Position numbers and translations under genes: made by a program | Assembly (NCBI RefSeq): GCF_004379255.2 | Contig: NC_056035.1 | Location: 27,900,502 to 27,964,501 of the forward strand | DNA from: Salvia splendens | Taxonomy: Eukaryota > Streptophyta > Magnoliopsida > Lamiales > Lamiaceae | Reading direction: 5' to 3' | DNA: 64,000 bases | Notes under the pieces: generated by a model | Told to the model about the DNA's origin: nothing | Databases searched by the model: none | Seen by the model: only the letters and a program-made list of their open reading frames with translations | Shown here: piece after piece, positions 22,589 through 33,118 of the stretch | Layout: each line of letters opens with the position of its first letter | How positions within the stretch are numbered: the stretch's first letter is position 1

Positions 22589-23750
22589 TGGAAGGGGCCT
22601 CGAGAATGGGCGCGAATAGAGTATGTATCAAGTTATTTGGAAGATAACCGAACCAGTTGGATCAGTTAACCAATGTCGTTGCCACTTGATCAATGCAATC
22701 TCGCTCTCACTCGTTTCCTACCAAAGTAATTTATAAACTCCCAATTTTGCACTACTTTAACAGTAAAGCGGCAAGTTCGGGGTCAATCCCACAGAGAAGC
22801 TAGTGTATCAAGTGTGTGAGTAGTGAACAGGGGGTTGGCTGCTGCCACGCTTTAACTTTGGGAGTTTTTACCTACTGATTTTACTCTAGACAGAATTTAA
22901 CTTACTAACTTGATCAAGGAAATGTTAACTACTGGGTCAATTTCAGACTGAAATGAAAATTAACTACGTGAAACAGTAAACACCACGATGAAAACGAAAG
23001 CAACTTTGATTAAAACTAAAATCAGAACAGTACAACGTGAAATTTAAACTAAGCTAACACTTCAGAAAATACGAAAGCAAGTAAAACCGAGGAGATCCTC
23101 GGCGGGAAACTTAAGAATACGCCGACAGATATCAAGTATTCTACAGCGCTCCTTCGATCACCCTTTCTAACTAAGCATTACTTTATCTAAGCTATCTATA
23201 GAACTGAACTAATCTAGAGAGCTAAGCTAAACTAAACTAAAGACGGAAAGTAAAGGATCCCCCTATTAATGTGGTGGCACATCCTCTATTTATAGGCACG
23301 ACCTCCAGCTGGATAATGATCTTGGCAGGGAATATTCGCTCACGCTGAGTGTGAGCAACTCGTCGATTGCTACGTGCTCTCCTTCTAGAATGACGACGCT
23401 TTTCAGTAACAGATTCATGACTCAGCTCCATCCTTGCGTCTCATATATCAGCACGTGTCCCCTTCTAGAACGTTGTCCTTTCTAACAGAATGATGCACAC
23501 CATCCAGCTCATTGCCTCGCGTGTCCTTCTTCTGGAAGCCTGTGGTCCTCTCCTTGCTTGCTTGGTTACTCCCCTTGATTAACTCCCCCGATTGCTGGCC
23601 TCTTTTCACCTATTGTACTTGCTTGATCAGTTTGGCCTTGTTGCCTTGGTCAAGCGGCATTCCTGCACATTTAACACTTGCTTTGCACGATAAACGATCA
23701 AGTAGCGTACATTTTACCCCTAAACCGATGCATGAAATGAGCTTTATCAG
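22589..23750 (-). repeat. 5' LTR of element C
   Basis: 1,162 bp, beginning tggaagg and ending gatgcatgaaatgagctttatca. TATAAATA on the minus strand at 23287-23294 is the likely core promoter. It shares the terminal 25 bases with the LTRs of A and of the solo LTR at 37652-39148, but the internal sequence is largely different. Confidence 0.85.
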
Positions 23751-24487
23751 GGGTCGGCATTGGGAACCGCTCCGGCCGGCGTCGGAGCTACTCAAGTTAG
23801 CTCCAGCAAGTTGGCTAGCCACGTCTTCGGAGCCGGTGTTAGATAGGAATACCGACCTTGGTCGTTTGGAGAAGCCGCTAGAGTAGGATGTTACGCCTCC
23901 CTTATACTTCGGATGCGACCGCGTCTCCTGCCAAATGTTGTGGTACTTGGTAGGTTGATGTTGACCTCGCTCCAGCCGCTCCCCGCCGACCGCTCTTCCT
24001 GGAGGTAATACCCCTGGATCTTTTGGATTTCTTTGTTGGCTCTGTATATGGCGTTGCACACCATACTCTCGTTGCGCTCGATTGTTCCCGCCGGCCGGTT
24101 TTCATTGTATCGGCGACAGATGCGCCACCAATAATGATCGCCGGATTGGTTCGTGCCAACCTCCGGATCTTCGGAGATTGACAAGAACGCCTTGAACAAT
24201 TGCTCCATCTCTGCCGGAGTGTACGATGTGCGGACACCGCGAGTAGGAGGAGTTGGAGTTTGGGAGGGGCCGCTCGACCTCGCTCTAGGCTCGGGTGTCC
24301 ACCCGTATTGCCCTTCGGGGGCATCTTGGTCGTCGATCGAGTAAGGCCGGTAGCCACCCGGAACTCCCGAACTTTGGGTTTGAGGAGGGGCCGAATATTC
24401 TATTTCCGGACTAGGAAACGGTTGTGAACCGAACCAATCGGGTTTCCAACCGTGGGAGCCCGGGGGGTGATCGTCGTGGCCGGACAT
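23751..24487 (-). pseudogene. Myb/SANT-like PIF accessory gene, truncated
   Basis: Starts MSGHDDHPPGSHGWKPDWFG at 24487 and follows the 58.9-kb copy closely: YTPAEMEQLFKAFLSISEDP, GDHYWWRICRRYNENRPAG, ERNESMVCNAIYRANKEI. The frame stops at 23891 after a deletion near 23940 that removes about 20 codons and shifts the frame. The homologous continuation (WQETRSHPKYKGGVTS) is in another frame and ends at 23751 where element C begins. Proteins of this type are the DNA-binding partner of PIF/Harbinger transposase; automatic annotation often labels relatives 'glutathione S-transferase T3-like', for which nothing here gives support. Confidence 0.75.
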
Positions 24488-24948
24488 TGTTATGTTGTAG
24501 GAGTGGAAGAAAGATTGAGAATGGAAATGAGAAAATGTAGATGAGAATGGAAATGAGAGAATGTAGATGAGAATTGTACATTGTGGTGTGAATTTTTGGG
24601 TGTGAAAGTGGGGTTTTATAGATGAAAATGTGTATTTTTGGGGGAAAAAAATTGAAAAATAAATTAAAAGTGGGTAGAAAACGGATATAATTTTTTAGGA
24701 AGTGGGAAAATATTTTTTTATTTTTAATTGGTTTTTTTAATTAAAAACTAATTTTTTTAAAAAAATCAAATTGCCAACGGCTATGCCGTTGGCCAATCAC
24801 CGCCTGCCACGTCGCCTGCTCGCTGACACGGACGTGCTCGATGCATCGAGCAGCGCCGTGCCAGCGGCGCGAGCGCAGCGGCGGACAGCGTCTCCGTGCC
24901 ACTGGCACGGACGGACGGACGAGCTGCAGCTCGCCGTTGTGGCTGCTC
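23751..24948 (-). mobile_element. PIF/Harbinger-type element, right half, split by element C
   Basis: Matches the intact element at 58901-60707 from the middle of its gene to its right end (ggctgctc at 24941-24948, versus ggatgctc there), followed by taa, a typical PIF target duplication. The left half is missing because element C begins at 23750. The terminal GC-rich part (24775-24948) contains the same gccgttggc and ccagcggcgcg blocks as the other copy. Confidence 0.8.
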
Positions 24949-25028
24949 TAAGGAGTCATCGAGTACAAGAGCGGAACGTATTGATATTATGAAAGTTTCC
25001 TATGCTTCAGCAATTACCATATAATGTA
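24949..25028. other. Short spacer
   Basis: Eighty bases between the PIF end and a Stowaway-type MITE. I see nothing in it. Confidence 0.5.
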
Positions 25029-25317
25029 CTCCATATGTCTTACAAAAATATGTGCATTTGAAATGACTTGAGAATTAATCCAGAATTGGTAAAGTAAGAG
25101 AGAAGAGAAGAAGGGTAGTTAAAGTACTGTTAGTGGATTGTGAGACCCATATTATTGTTAGTGTTTAATGAGTTGTAATGGTGGGCTATAGTGGTATAAA
25201 TTGTAAATCAATTGATGTATATGGGTAATGAGTTGGATGCAACTTTCCATAAAGGAAATGTCCATATTTCTATACGAAGGGAAATGGGAGTGCACATATT
25301 TTTATAGGATGGGGGAG
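25029..25317. mobile_element. Stowaway-type MITE
   Basis: Inverted ends ctccatatgtcttacaaaaa and its near complement ending gatgggggag, flanked by TA on both sides. The body includes the usual gtgggaccc/ttagtg segments. It sits inside a copia remnant. Confidence 0.75.
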
Positions 25318-26060
25318 TATGTCATAGTGTGTACAAGACTGAATATTGCACAAGAAGTTAAAGTATTAAGTCGGTTCATGGGTAATCCGGGCAAGCTACA
25401 TTGTGAAATATTAAATGGATCTTTCTATTCTTAAGAGTACCACAAGGAAGATTTTATGTTTCAACGGCAAGAATTTTGAGTTAGCATGTTATAGTGATGC
25501 AAATTTAACATTCAGTGATCCTGATGGGAGAAGAATGCAATCATATGGTGGTACTGCTATTTCATGAAGTTGTAAATTGTAGAAGATCGTTGCTTTTGTC
25601 TACGACAGGGACGTAGTATGTAGTTGTAATACAAACAAGTAAGGAGATCAATATGGTTGCATCGTTTCTTGGATGAACTTTAGAAGGATGACAAAAGTAC
25701 AATACTTTACAATGATAGTTAAAGTGTAATTTTCTTGACAAAGAATCCAAATATTTCAGGGATAAAGCATGCAAGTTGAAGTATCATTACATTCCACACT
25801 TATTGGAGATGAAAATCATGCAACTTGATAAGATACTTGTAAGCAAGAATCCAGCATGTATATTCACTAAGGTGGCGACCTTAGAGAAACTGAAGTTATA
25901 CATAGCCTCAATTGGTCTCGTAACTAAAAGAAAAGGTTAGACGATACCAAACAAACACATGTAGGAGATGAAGAAAATATGATTATATTTTGAGTTACCA
26001 GTCTCCAAGTGGAAGATTGTTGAGTATGGAGTTTGAAAGGAAGATTGTTAGAAATTTTGT
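25318..26060 (+). pseudogene. Ty1/copia RNase H remnant
   Basis: Plus-strand fragments in order: VCTRLNIAQEVKVLSRFMGNPGK (about 25330-25390), then frame-broken pieces with the copia RNase H signature (GKNFELACYSDANL-like at about 25465-25510, PDGRRMQSYGGTAIS at 25520-25565, KQVRRSIWLHRFLDEL at about 25630-25680). It ends with a typical copia 3' segment, agtctccaagtggaagattg at 26008-26027, which is the polypurine tract before an LTR start (ttgttgag). It is heavily mutated and no LTR pair is visible. RNase H removes the RNA strand during reverse transcription; this copy cannot function. Confidence 0.7.
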
Positions 26061-26530
26061 GTGCACATGCTTTGCTTGGGACAACAAAGTAAATAATCGA
26101 TAATTATTTATATGCGACACAATTTTGCACTAACTTCGTCGAAACAATTTATGTTTTGATCTGTTTCTTAAAATTAAAAACTATTCTAATAAGATCAATT
26201 CATTCTCCACGCACAATACTTCAACCAGTAACAATACTATCTCTCCTTTAATTTACTAATTGTGTTACCCGCCGTGATTAAAAAGTTTCTATTTTTAAAA
26301 TTATTAAAATATGAATGTAATCAAAGAAACCTTAATAAATTAACACAAGGGTATATAGGTAATTTCATGGGGTTATCCTAAAAAGAAATGAGAGGTCAAA
26401 AGTGTCCGGAAATGATGGTTGGAATAATATGCCCAAAACAATAATGATTTTGATAGTAGATCGGTTTTTGGTTTGACCAGTGTGCTATCCTTCTCTTCTA
26501 TATCTTTCTCTCTATATATATGCTAATTTT
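26061..26530. other. Intergenic, presumed upstream region of the pseudokinase gene
   Basis: AT-rich with no ORF of note. A candidate TATA stretch (ctctatatatatgc) lies at 26510-26523, just before the pyrimidine-rich leader of the gene that follows. Confidence 0.4.
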
Positions 26531-26544
26531 TTTAATCTCTTCAG

Positions 26545-26567
26545 CTTCTGCTTCTGCTTCTGCTTTT
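26545..26567 (+). repeat. CTTCTG hexanucleotide repeat in the leader
   Basis: Three to four copies of cttctg/cttttg in the probable 5' untranslated leader, which is pyrimidine-rich throughout 26465-26610 as in many plant leaders. Confidence 0.6.
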
Positions 26568-26782
26568 GCTTTTAATAATCATCTAAATCCCTCACCCTTC
26601 TCTCTCGAAATTCCTCACTGCATTTCCAGATTAGTATTCATTTGACTCGCCTCTAGCTAGGGTTTTTCCCTTTCCACTAGCTGCAAGATTTGAAATTTCA
26701 GCTCATGGATGCCTCAATATTCCGAGGAATTAAGTAATTATCCAATTCTTCGCCCAAAAGGGGTTCAACTTTCATCTTTCCG

Positions 26783-27620
26783 GTTAGCTCTTTTTTTCTG
26801 ATTGATTATTTAACGTGTATTTCTTCCTAGTGATTACTATTTCGTGATGAATTTCTCTGGAATTTGTGATTAGAAATCTGGATCTGCACTCGATTTTGGT
26901 TTAAATTGATTTCTTAATTTACTTCACAAATCTTTGCTGTAGAAATTTGAGTCACGAATAAATGTGTTTAGGTAATTTCAAAATCAGATTGAGCAAACCG
27001 ACGTTTTTTGTCATTGGCATTAGTAAATTCGGTTCAGATCATTGGTAAGCAAGCAGAAATGTTCTTTCGTTGAGCATTTAGTTTTTATTTTGCAGAGCAA
27101 ATTTCCGATATCTGAGATTGATTTTAAATATGTTGCCATCTTTGATGTAAGAAAGTCAAGATTTGGAAACTCAATTTAGTGATATTTATGTCTTAGGAAC
27201 TTTACTTCTTCATAAGCTAGGTGCTATGCTATATCTCTTACTCCCTCCGTCCTGTAAAAATAGGGACTTTAGGGATGCCACAGGTTTAGTGTGAAATCGG
27301 TAAAGTAGGAGACACGTAGAAAGAAAAAAAGTGATTGAATTATTGTTAGTGGAGAATGAGCCTACCTTATAGAAAGAGGCTATTTTTGTGGGAGGGACCA
27401 AAATGGAAAAAGAAGACTATTTTTATGGGACGGAGGGAGTATATGGCAAAGTGCATTAGTTTGTTTCATTGTTTAAATCTCGGTCTCCCGTAGTTGCAAA
27501 ATCAAATACTCCTTTGTAAGTAGGGTGTAACTTTTTTGATCATTTGGTAAAGAGATTGAATCAGATGTTGTGTCCCAACATATTTAATGCCTTTTGGCAG
27601 GAAATATCTTCCTCTTGCAG
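26783..27620 (+). other. Probable 5' UTR intron of the pseudokinase gene
   Basis: A candidate donor (ccg|gttagc at 26783) and a good acceptor (cctcttgcag ending 27620) one base before the ATG. The T-rich interior fits an intron and it contains a MITE at 27241-27439. The donor is less certain than the acceptor. Confidence 0.5.
27241..27439. mobile_element. Stowaway MITE inside the 5' UTR intron
   Basis: 199 bp with ends ctccctccgtcc and ggacggagggag, flanked by TA. Canonical Stowaway termini (Tc1/mariner-derived). Removed by splicing if the intron call is right. Confidence 0.85.
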
Positions 27621-27621
27621 C

Positions 27622-29887
27622 ATGGGCTGCTTTACGGTTTTAAAGAGTAAGAAGAAGAAGAAGAAAACCGAGCAGACAATCTATGTTAAACGTGTAAACC
27701 CACAGGAGCATTCCCCGACTGCATTGCCTGAACCACAGTGCCAGACTCGTTCTTTACAGTCTGCACCTCCAAGTTTTAAAACCAGAGTGAAGCCTGTTCA
27801 GTCTATTACGAGAGTAAGAAGTAGCAGGGCACGAGCATTATCAGCACCATCGAGTCTTGATGCTGCAGAACAAGATGCACTTGCGTCTACAGAATATGAG
27901 GAACAGGATGAACCAAGGAGTCGCTTTGGGTCAATGAAAGAATATAATTCACCAAGCCCTCAACCTCTTCCGCTTCCGTCACCCCGTGGCACAAATTCTT
28001 TTAAGGCTACAACAAGCTTCAAGATGATGAATTCCAGTGGCCCACTTGATATGTCTGGGCCGCTTCCGCTTCCTCCTACTTCACATCCAACTCTGGCAGT
28101 GAAAGGAACACTTGTTAACTTTTCATATGAAGAGCTTGCATCAGCTTGTCATAATTTCTCTCCTGAGAGATGCATGTCCGAAGGTCTATCTTCTGTCATC
28201 TACCGGGCTTCTTTTGCAGAGGATGCATCTGGATCAAGAAAACTTGAAGCCACTGTAACCCGTCTTCACCCTTGCAATCAGGTATAAGTTTGTTGGATTT
28301 CATATGTCTTGTTTGGTATTTCTGCACAGGCTATTTGTTGAATTTCTTGCATTGATTCGAGATATTTTCACTGGGATAGAGTTGTGAGATTCTGTTAGCC
28401 TCGTTATTACTTTGTGTGTGTGGGTGATGAGACAGATAAGAAGCATATTACCTTTCATTAGCTAGCTTCTGTTAGCATTGAAGTCCTTGTCCTCCTGCAA
28501 GCTTTCTTGTCTGTTGTATTAGTTTTGTCATCTGCGTAGAGATATCCTACTGTATTTATCAGTCATGCACGTCTAGTCTGACATTGATTGTCATGCTCTT
28601 TCAGGGTTTGAAGGAGTTTGTGAATGATGTGAATACCCTTGCTTCTTTACAACATCCATACCTCTGTAAATTGATTGGTTTTCATGCTCGTGAAGGCTCT
28701 GACCACAGGATGTTGGTCTATGAGAGGCTATTTCATGGGAGCTTGGATAGGCTTTTATATGGAAGATCAGATGGTCCACCTATTGACTGGAATAGTAGAA
28801 TGAAAGTTGCTTTCTGTGCTGCGCATGGTCTAACATTTTTACACGAGGAAGGACCCTTTCAGGTAACTAACATTATATGGCCGTTACATCCATCCCTAAA
28901 ATGCTATATTTTGAGACATGATCCTTGTTGCTATCATCAATTGGCTGCTATTATACAGGTAACTTATTCTTTTGCTCCTTGACAGGCGATGTTCCATGAA
29001 TTTTCAACTGCAAATATACAGATCGACAAGGATTTTAGTGCAAATCTTTCTGGTTATGGTTGCATAAGCCACATCCCAGAGGGGGATATCTCCAGTGGCT
29101 CAGTTGTAAGTGCTATATCTACTATTTCTAGCATCATTGTCTTCTGCTTTACGTGAATACACGAGGGAGAAGTTGGGAGGGGTTTGTGCATCGTTTCAAC
29201 TTAGCAACACAGCTTACAATTATGCATCTAGCTAAAAGTGTCCATTGGTTGTTTCAGGCTGTGGCAAATCTTTCACTGGAGACACTGGAGAAGGGTTTGC
29301 TCACCCCGAAGAGTAATGTCTGGAGTTTTGGCATTGTGCTTCTTGAATTGCTCACGGGCAGGAAAAATCTTGACAGCCGGCATCCAAAGGAAGAGAGGAA
29401 TCTAGTGAAATGGAGTCGGCCGTTCCTGGCTGATGACTGTAGGTTGTCCCTAATTATGGATCCTCAGCTAAAGGGCCGTTTCCCTGTAAAAGCAGCTCGG
29501 ACGGTAGCTGATATTGCTCAAAGATGTCTCCTGGTAGATCCGTCCGAGAGGCCAACCATGAGAATCATAGTGGAGCATCTTAAAGCTATACAAGACATGA
29601 AGTACACCTCTCGATTTCCTCTGCAAGAGCCAGGATCAGTTAGTCAGAAGAATATGTCGAGATCACCTAGTTTGAATGGGATTGTCATTCCACCTACTCG
29701 ATCAAATTGCTCGCCTACACCTCTAACTAAACCATCCATTACCCCTCAAAGTCTGCACGCACTGCCCCTGGCTCTACCCCCTAGATCAAGTTCATCTTCG
29801 TATATGTTGGATGAATTTGATCGACAGGAAAGCCGGAGATCGTCATCCTCAACCGTTCGGAGATCTAGTGTGGAAGGATTTTGTTAG
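27622..29887 (+). CDS. Receptor-like cytoplasmic pseudokinase, 555 aa
   Basis: Coding exons 27622-28281, 28605-28862, 28986-29105 and 29258-29887, all GT-AG and all phase 0. The start MGCFTVLKSKKKKKK gives an N-myristoylation Gly2 and a palmitoylation-type Cys3 with a basic patch, so plasma-membrane anchoring is likely. Residues 20-160 are a low-complexity Ser/Pro linker. The kinase-like domain is at about 168-450 (NFSYEELASACHNFSPE is typical of RLCKs). Catalytic elements are lost: the Gly loop is SEGLSSVIY, the ATP Lys position is Thr213, the HRD Asp region is FHEFSTAN (Glu311), and DFG is SGYG (Gly329). The fold core remains (SNVWSFGIVLLELLTGRKNL). The tail is Ser-rich. It should be a catalytically dead signalling scaffold or regulator. 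The reading frames are intact, so it is a gene rather than a pseudogene. Confidence 0.9.
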
Positions 29888-30029
29888 ATAGCGATAATTT
29901 TTTTTTTAATTTTCCTTTTATTTTCTTTTAACATTATGAAATGTGATCTTACATAGTATTATATAGAAGATAAAGATATTTTCACAGTTGGTCAGAAATT
30001 ATTCAGGTGGCCCAGTTTTTTGTATATGA
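29888..30029. other. 3' flank of the pseudokinase gene
   Basis: T-rich sequence just after the stop, with aacattatgaaatg. It is the probable 3' UTR. No clear single AATAAA was found. Confidence 0.4.
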
Positions 30030-30320
30030 ATTTGCTGTGAATGATTACATTTTCTCCGATGGCGCCTGACTGTGGACACTTAACAACCTCGGCTTCCTCC
30101 TTACCTCTGCGCAATTTCTTCCTCACGCCCCGACTGTTGCTTCTTCTTGCGCATTGAGAGTCATGCAGATGTTGCACATTGCACGATGGCTTGTGCTTGC
30201 CCTTCCCGCTCGGAGGCTGTATGCAGACGAAGCAGGAGCAGCCTGGATGATGCCTAGGCTGTCTTGTAGTTGTCGCCTCAGAGGAAGATCCTGATTCTCG
30301 AATTGCCCCCGGTAGCTGCT
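30030..30320 (-). pseudogene. Decayed fragment of a VAL-type B3 repressor gene
   Basis: The minus strand reads [15 protein letters not shown] then [18 protein letters not shown] followed by [10 protein letters not shown] (about 30320-30180). This is the cysteine-rich stretch found C-terminal to the B3 domain in VAL/HSI2 transcriptional repressors. The next Cys pair (CNICMTL) is in a shifted frame, and a Lys/Arg-rich segment ([14 protein letters not shown]) follows. No B3, PHD-like or CW domain is nearby, so this is a relic, perhaps captured by a transposon. Identification is by motif memory and would need a search. Confidence 0.6.
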
Positions 30321-30785
30321 CTGTTTGTCTTTTGCACTAGTTTGAGGCTTGTTAATTCTCTCCTTTTGGTGAAGTCTGCATAACTAAAGAAAATTTACTA
30401 TAAATGCTAACTTTCCGATGTGAATCCGGGACCGGGACCGGGACCGTGCCCGGATTTGTAGTTGGTGGTTCAAGTTCACGGCCCAAAACCGCCGGTTTTT
30501 GGGGTAGTGGCGGTTCCGGTTCACGGCCCAAAACCGTCGGTTCCGGGTCGGCTCGGCGGTTCACTTAAAATTTTTTTTTGGGCTTATGAATTCTATGAAA
30601 CCATTCTTGGTTTTTCTCATTTATAGAGACATCCTTGAATATTTTATGTTTCACTTTCAATGTGAGACAAAAATATGTTGAAGTATTTTCTTTTATAACT
30701 ACATGTTATCATTCATTCATCTTTTTCCAATGTGGGATACAAAACTTTTTTTTGTCTTCTACTTTTCTTTATTTTTTGCATAATA

Positions 30786-31036
30786 CTCCATCCGTCCCAT
30801 AAAAATATGGACAGATGAGATGGCGTGAGAATTAAGATAAAATTGGTAAAGTAAGAGAGATAAGTAAAATGATATAGTAAAGTAAAAGAGAGGATGAGAA
30901 TGGTAGTTAAAGTAGAGTTAGTGGATAGTGGGACCTACATTATTTAATTGATATAACTTTTCAAAAATGGAGTTCACATATTTTTGTGGGATGGACAAAA
31001 ATGGAAAGTACACATATTTTTATGGGACGGAGGGAG
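30786..31036. mobile_element. Stowaway MITE 1 in the left arm
   Basis: Ends ctccatccgtcccata and tatgggacggagggag, flanked by TA. The opposite arm (about 32640-32665) lacks it and shows an uninterrupted tgtataatatat when read in the same sense. Confidence 0.85.
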
Positions 31037-31131
31037 TATATATTAATCAACTTATTATTTGAATATATATTCTTGATAGATAAAAATAAACAGAGAAATA
31101 TGATTTGTATATAGAAAAATACTCTCTCCGT

Positions 31132-31373
31132 CAGCAAATAGGAGTCCCATTTTTTCATTTTAGTCCGTCCGTGAATAGGAGTCTCGGTTAACTTTTACCA
31201 TAAATGGTAATAGGGTCTCACATTCCACTAACTCATTACACTCACATTTCATTTAAAACTAATATATATAAGTGGGACTCAAATTCCACTAACTCTTTTT
31301 CACCCACTTTTCTTAACATTTCTTAAAACCCGTGCCGCCAAGGAATGAGACTCCTGATGACGGACGAAGGGAG
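31132..31373. mobile_element. Stowaway MITE 2 in the left arm
   Basis: Ends ctctctccgtcagcaaatag and gacggacgaagggag, flanked by TA. The empty site is present in the right arm near 32570 (agaaacataattatt in the same sense). Confidence 0.85.
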
Positions 31374-31467
31374 TAATTATTTGTATAATAGTTATCGATA
31401 GATTTATACAATTTGTATAATAATTATTCTCTTAATGTGTATAATAGTATTTATTAGTTAACATATA

Positions 31468-31691
31468 CTCCCTCCGTCCCCAAAGAATATGCATTTTGGG
31501 TTTGACATGAGTTTTAATGCAAAAATTGGAAAAGTAAGAGATAGATAGAGAGAAAAAAGTAACTAAAATATTGTTAGTGGAGAATGGATCCCACCTCATT
31601 AGAGTGAAAAGGGTTTCCAAAATTGGAAATTATATATTCTTGTGGGACGGACTAAAAAGGAAAGAGCGTATATTCTTGTGGGATGGGGGAG
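31468..31691. mobile_element. Stowaway MITE 3 in the left arm
   Basis: Ends ctccctccgtccccaaagaa and ttcttgtgggatgggggag, flanked by TA. The right arm has an empty site near 32455-32480, where a small local duplication of gttaactaataa is seen instead. Confidence 0.85.
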
Positions 31692-33118
31692 TACATAAAT
31701 TAATAAACATAAGCAAATCCATAATGATAAAGAACTAATGAATAATAATTCATGTAATAATATTTATTGTTAAATTATAATAATAGAAGATAGAGTACTA
31801 ATATAGACAAAGAATGATGGAAGATATATCATGTAGTTATAAATAATGACTTTTATACCACATTGAAAGAAAGAGTAACACATCCAAGAATATGTAACTA
31901 TAAAAGAGAATAATCCAATACATTCTCTTCCAATTTAAAGACTCAAGTCCAACATTAAGTGTTGACATTTTAAAAATCAAAAGGTTTAAGTATGAGCAAT
32001 ATTTTTTTATCTTTTTAGTCTTTATTATCTATAAAATGTGCATAAATAAAAATCAAACAATAAGTTGAAAATTGCAATTTTATTGATAATAATTATTAAT
32101 AAATATGAACAAGACTAAAAGTTACAACTTAGAACTTATAACAATTACAATTTACATATAAAAATCAATAAACAATACTTAAAGTTAGACCTTTTTTTAT
32201 TTTTAAAAGCTAATACTTAATGTTGGATTTGAGCCTTTAATTTAAAAGAGAGTGTATTGGATTATTCTCTTTCATAGTTACACATTCTTGGATGTGTTAC
32301 TCTTTCTTTCAATGTGGAGAAAAGTCATTATTTATAACTACATGATATATCTCCCATCATTATTTGTCTAAATTAGTACTCTATCTTCTATTATTATAAT
32401 TTATTAACATTAGTTCTTTATCATTATCGATTTGCTTATGTTTATAAATTTATGTATATGTTAACTAATAATGTATATATGTTAACTAATAAATACTATT
32501 ATACACATAAAAAGAATAATTATTATACAAATTATATAAATCTAATGATAACTATTATACAAATAATTATGTTTCTATATACAAATCATATTTCTCAATA
32601 ATTATTTATTTTTATCTATCAAGAATATATTCAAATAATAATTTTGTTTATATATATTATACAAAAGATGAAGAAAAGTAGAAGACAAAAGAAAGTTTTG
32701 TATCCCACGTTGGTAAAATATGAATGAATAAATGATCTAAACATGTAGTTATTAAAGAAAATACTTCATTAGAGTTTGTCCCACATTGAAAGTGAAAAAT
32801 AAAACATTCAAGGATGTCTTTATAAAAGAGAAATAACCAAGAACGGTTTCATAGTATTCATAAGCCCATCAAATTTATATGGGCTATTATGAATTTCTTG
32901 TATTCATTTATTTGTAAAAATTGATTTTTAAATAAAAAATCAAATTTTATAAATAATTTTTATTTTTATTTTAATTGAATCATCGGTTTAACTGTTGAAC
33001 TGACGGTTCCGGTTTCATATTTTGTTGAACCTGAACTGGACTGTTTGAACCGCCAAACCGTCTGGTGGTTTGGGGTTGCGGTTTATGAACCGGCGGTTAA
33101 CCGTCAGTCCATGCCTGG

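Larger units (their letters stand above)
18434..23750 (-). mobile_element. Athila-type LTR retrotransposon, element C (5' half)
   Basis: Minus-strand element with its 5' LTR at 22589-23750, PBS at 22568-22585, gag-protease and reverse transcriptase. It is cut at 18433 inside reverse transcriptase by element A, so RNase H, integrase and the 3' LTR must lie left of the window. Its 5' LTR abuts a truncated PIF/Harbinger gene at 23751, which shows the target. It is clearly diverged from A and B and has several stops in gag. Confidence 0.88.
30430..33118. mobile_element. Large foldback element with GC-rich ends (hAT-like?)
   Basis: The ends are rich in ccggttc/gaaccg repeats (30430-30560; 32990-33110). 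Between them is an inverted repeat: 30577-31990 pairs with 32170-32869, for example tgggcttatgaattctatga against ttcataagccca, tgtttcactttcaatgtg against cacattgaaagtg, and ttaatgttggatttgagcc against ggactcaagtccaacatt. The left arm is longer only because it carries three Stowaway MITEs. No coding sequence. I could not find a target duplication, so the family is uncertain. Confidence 0.7.
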
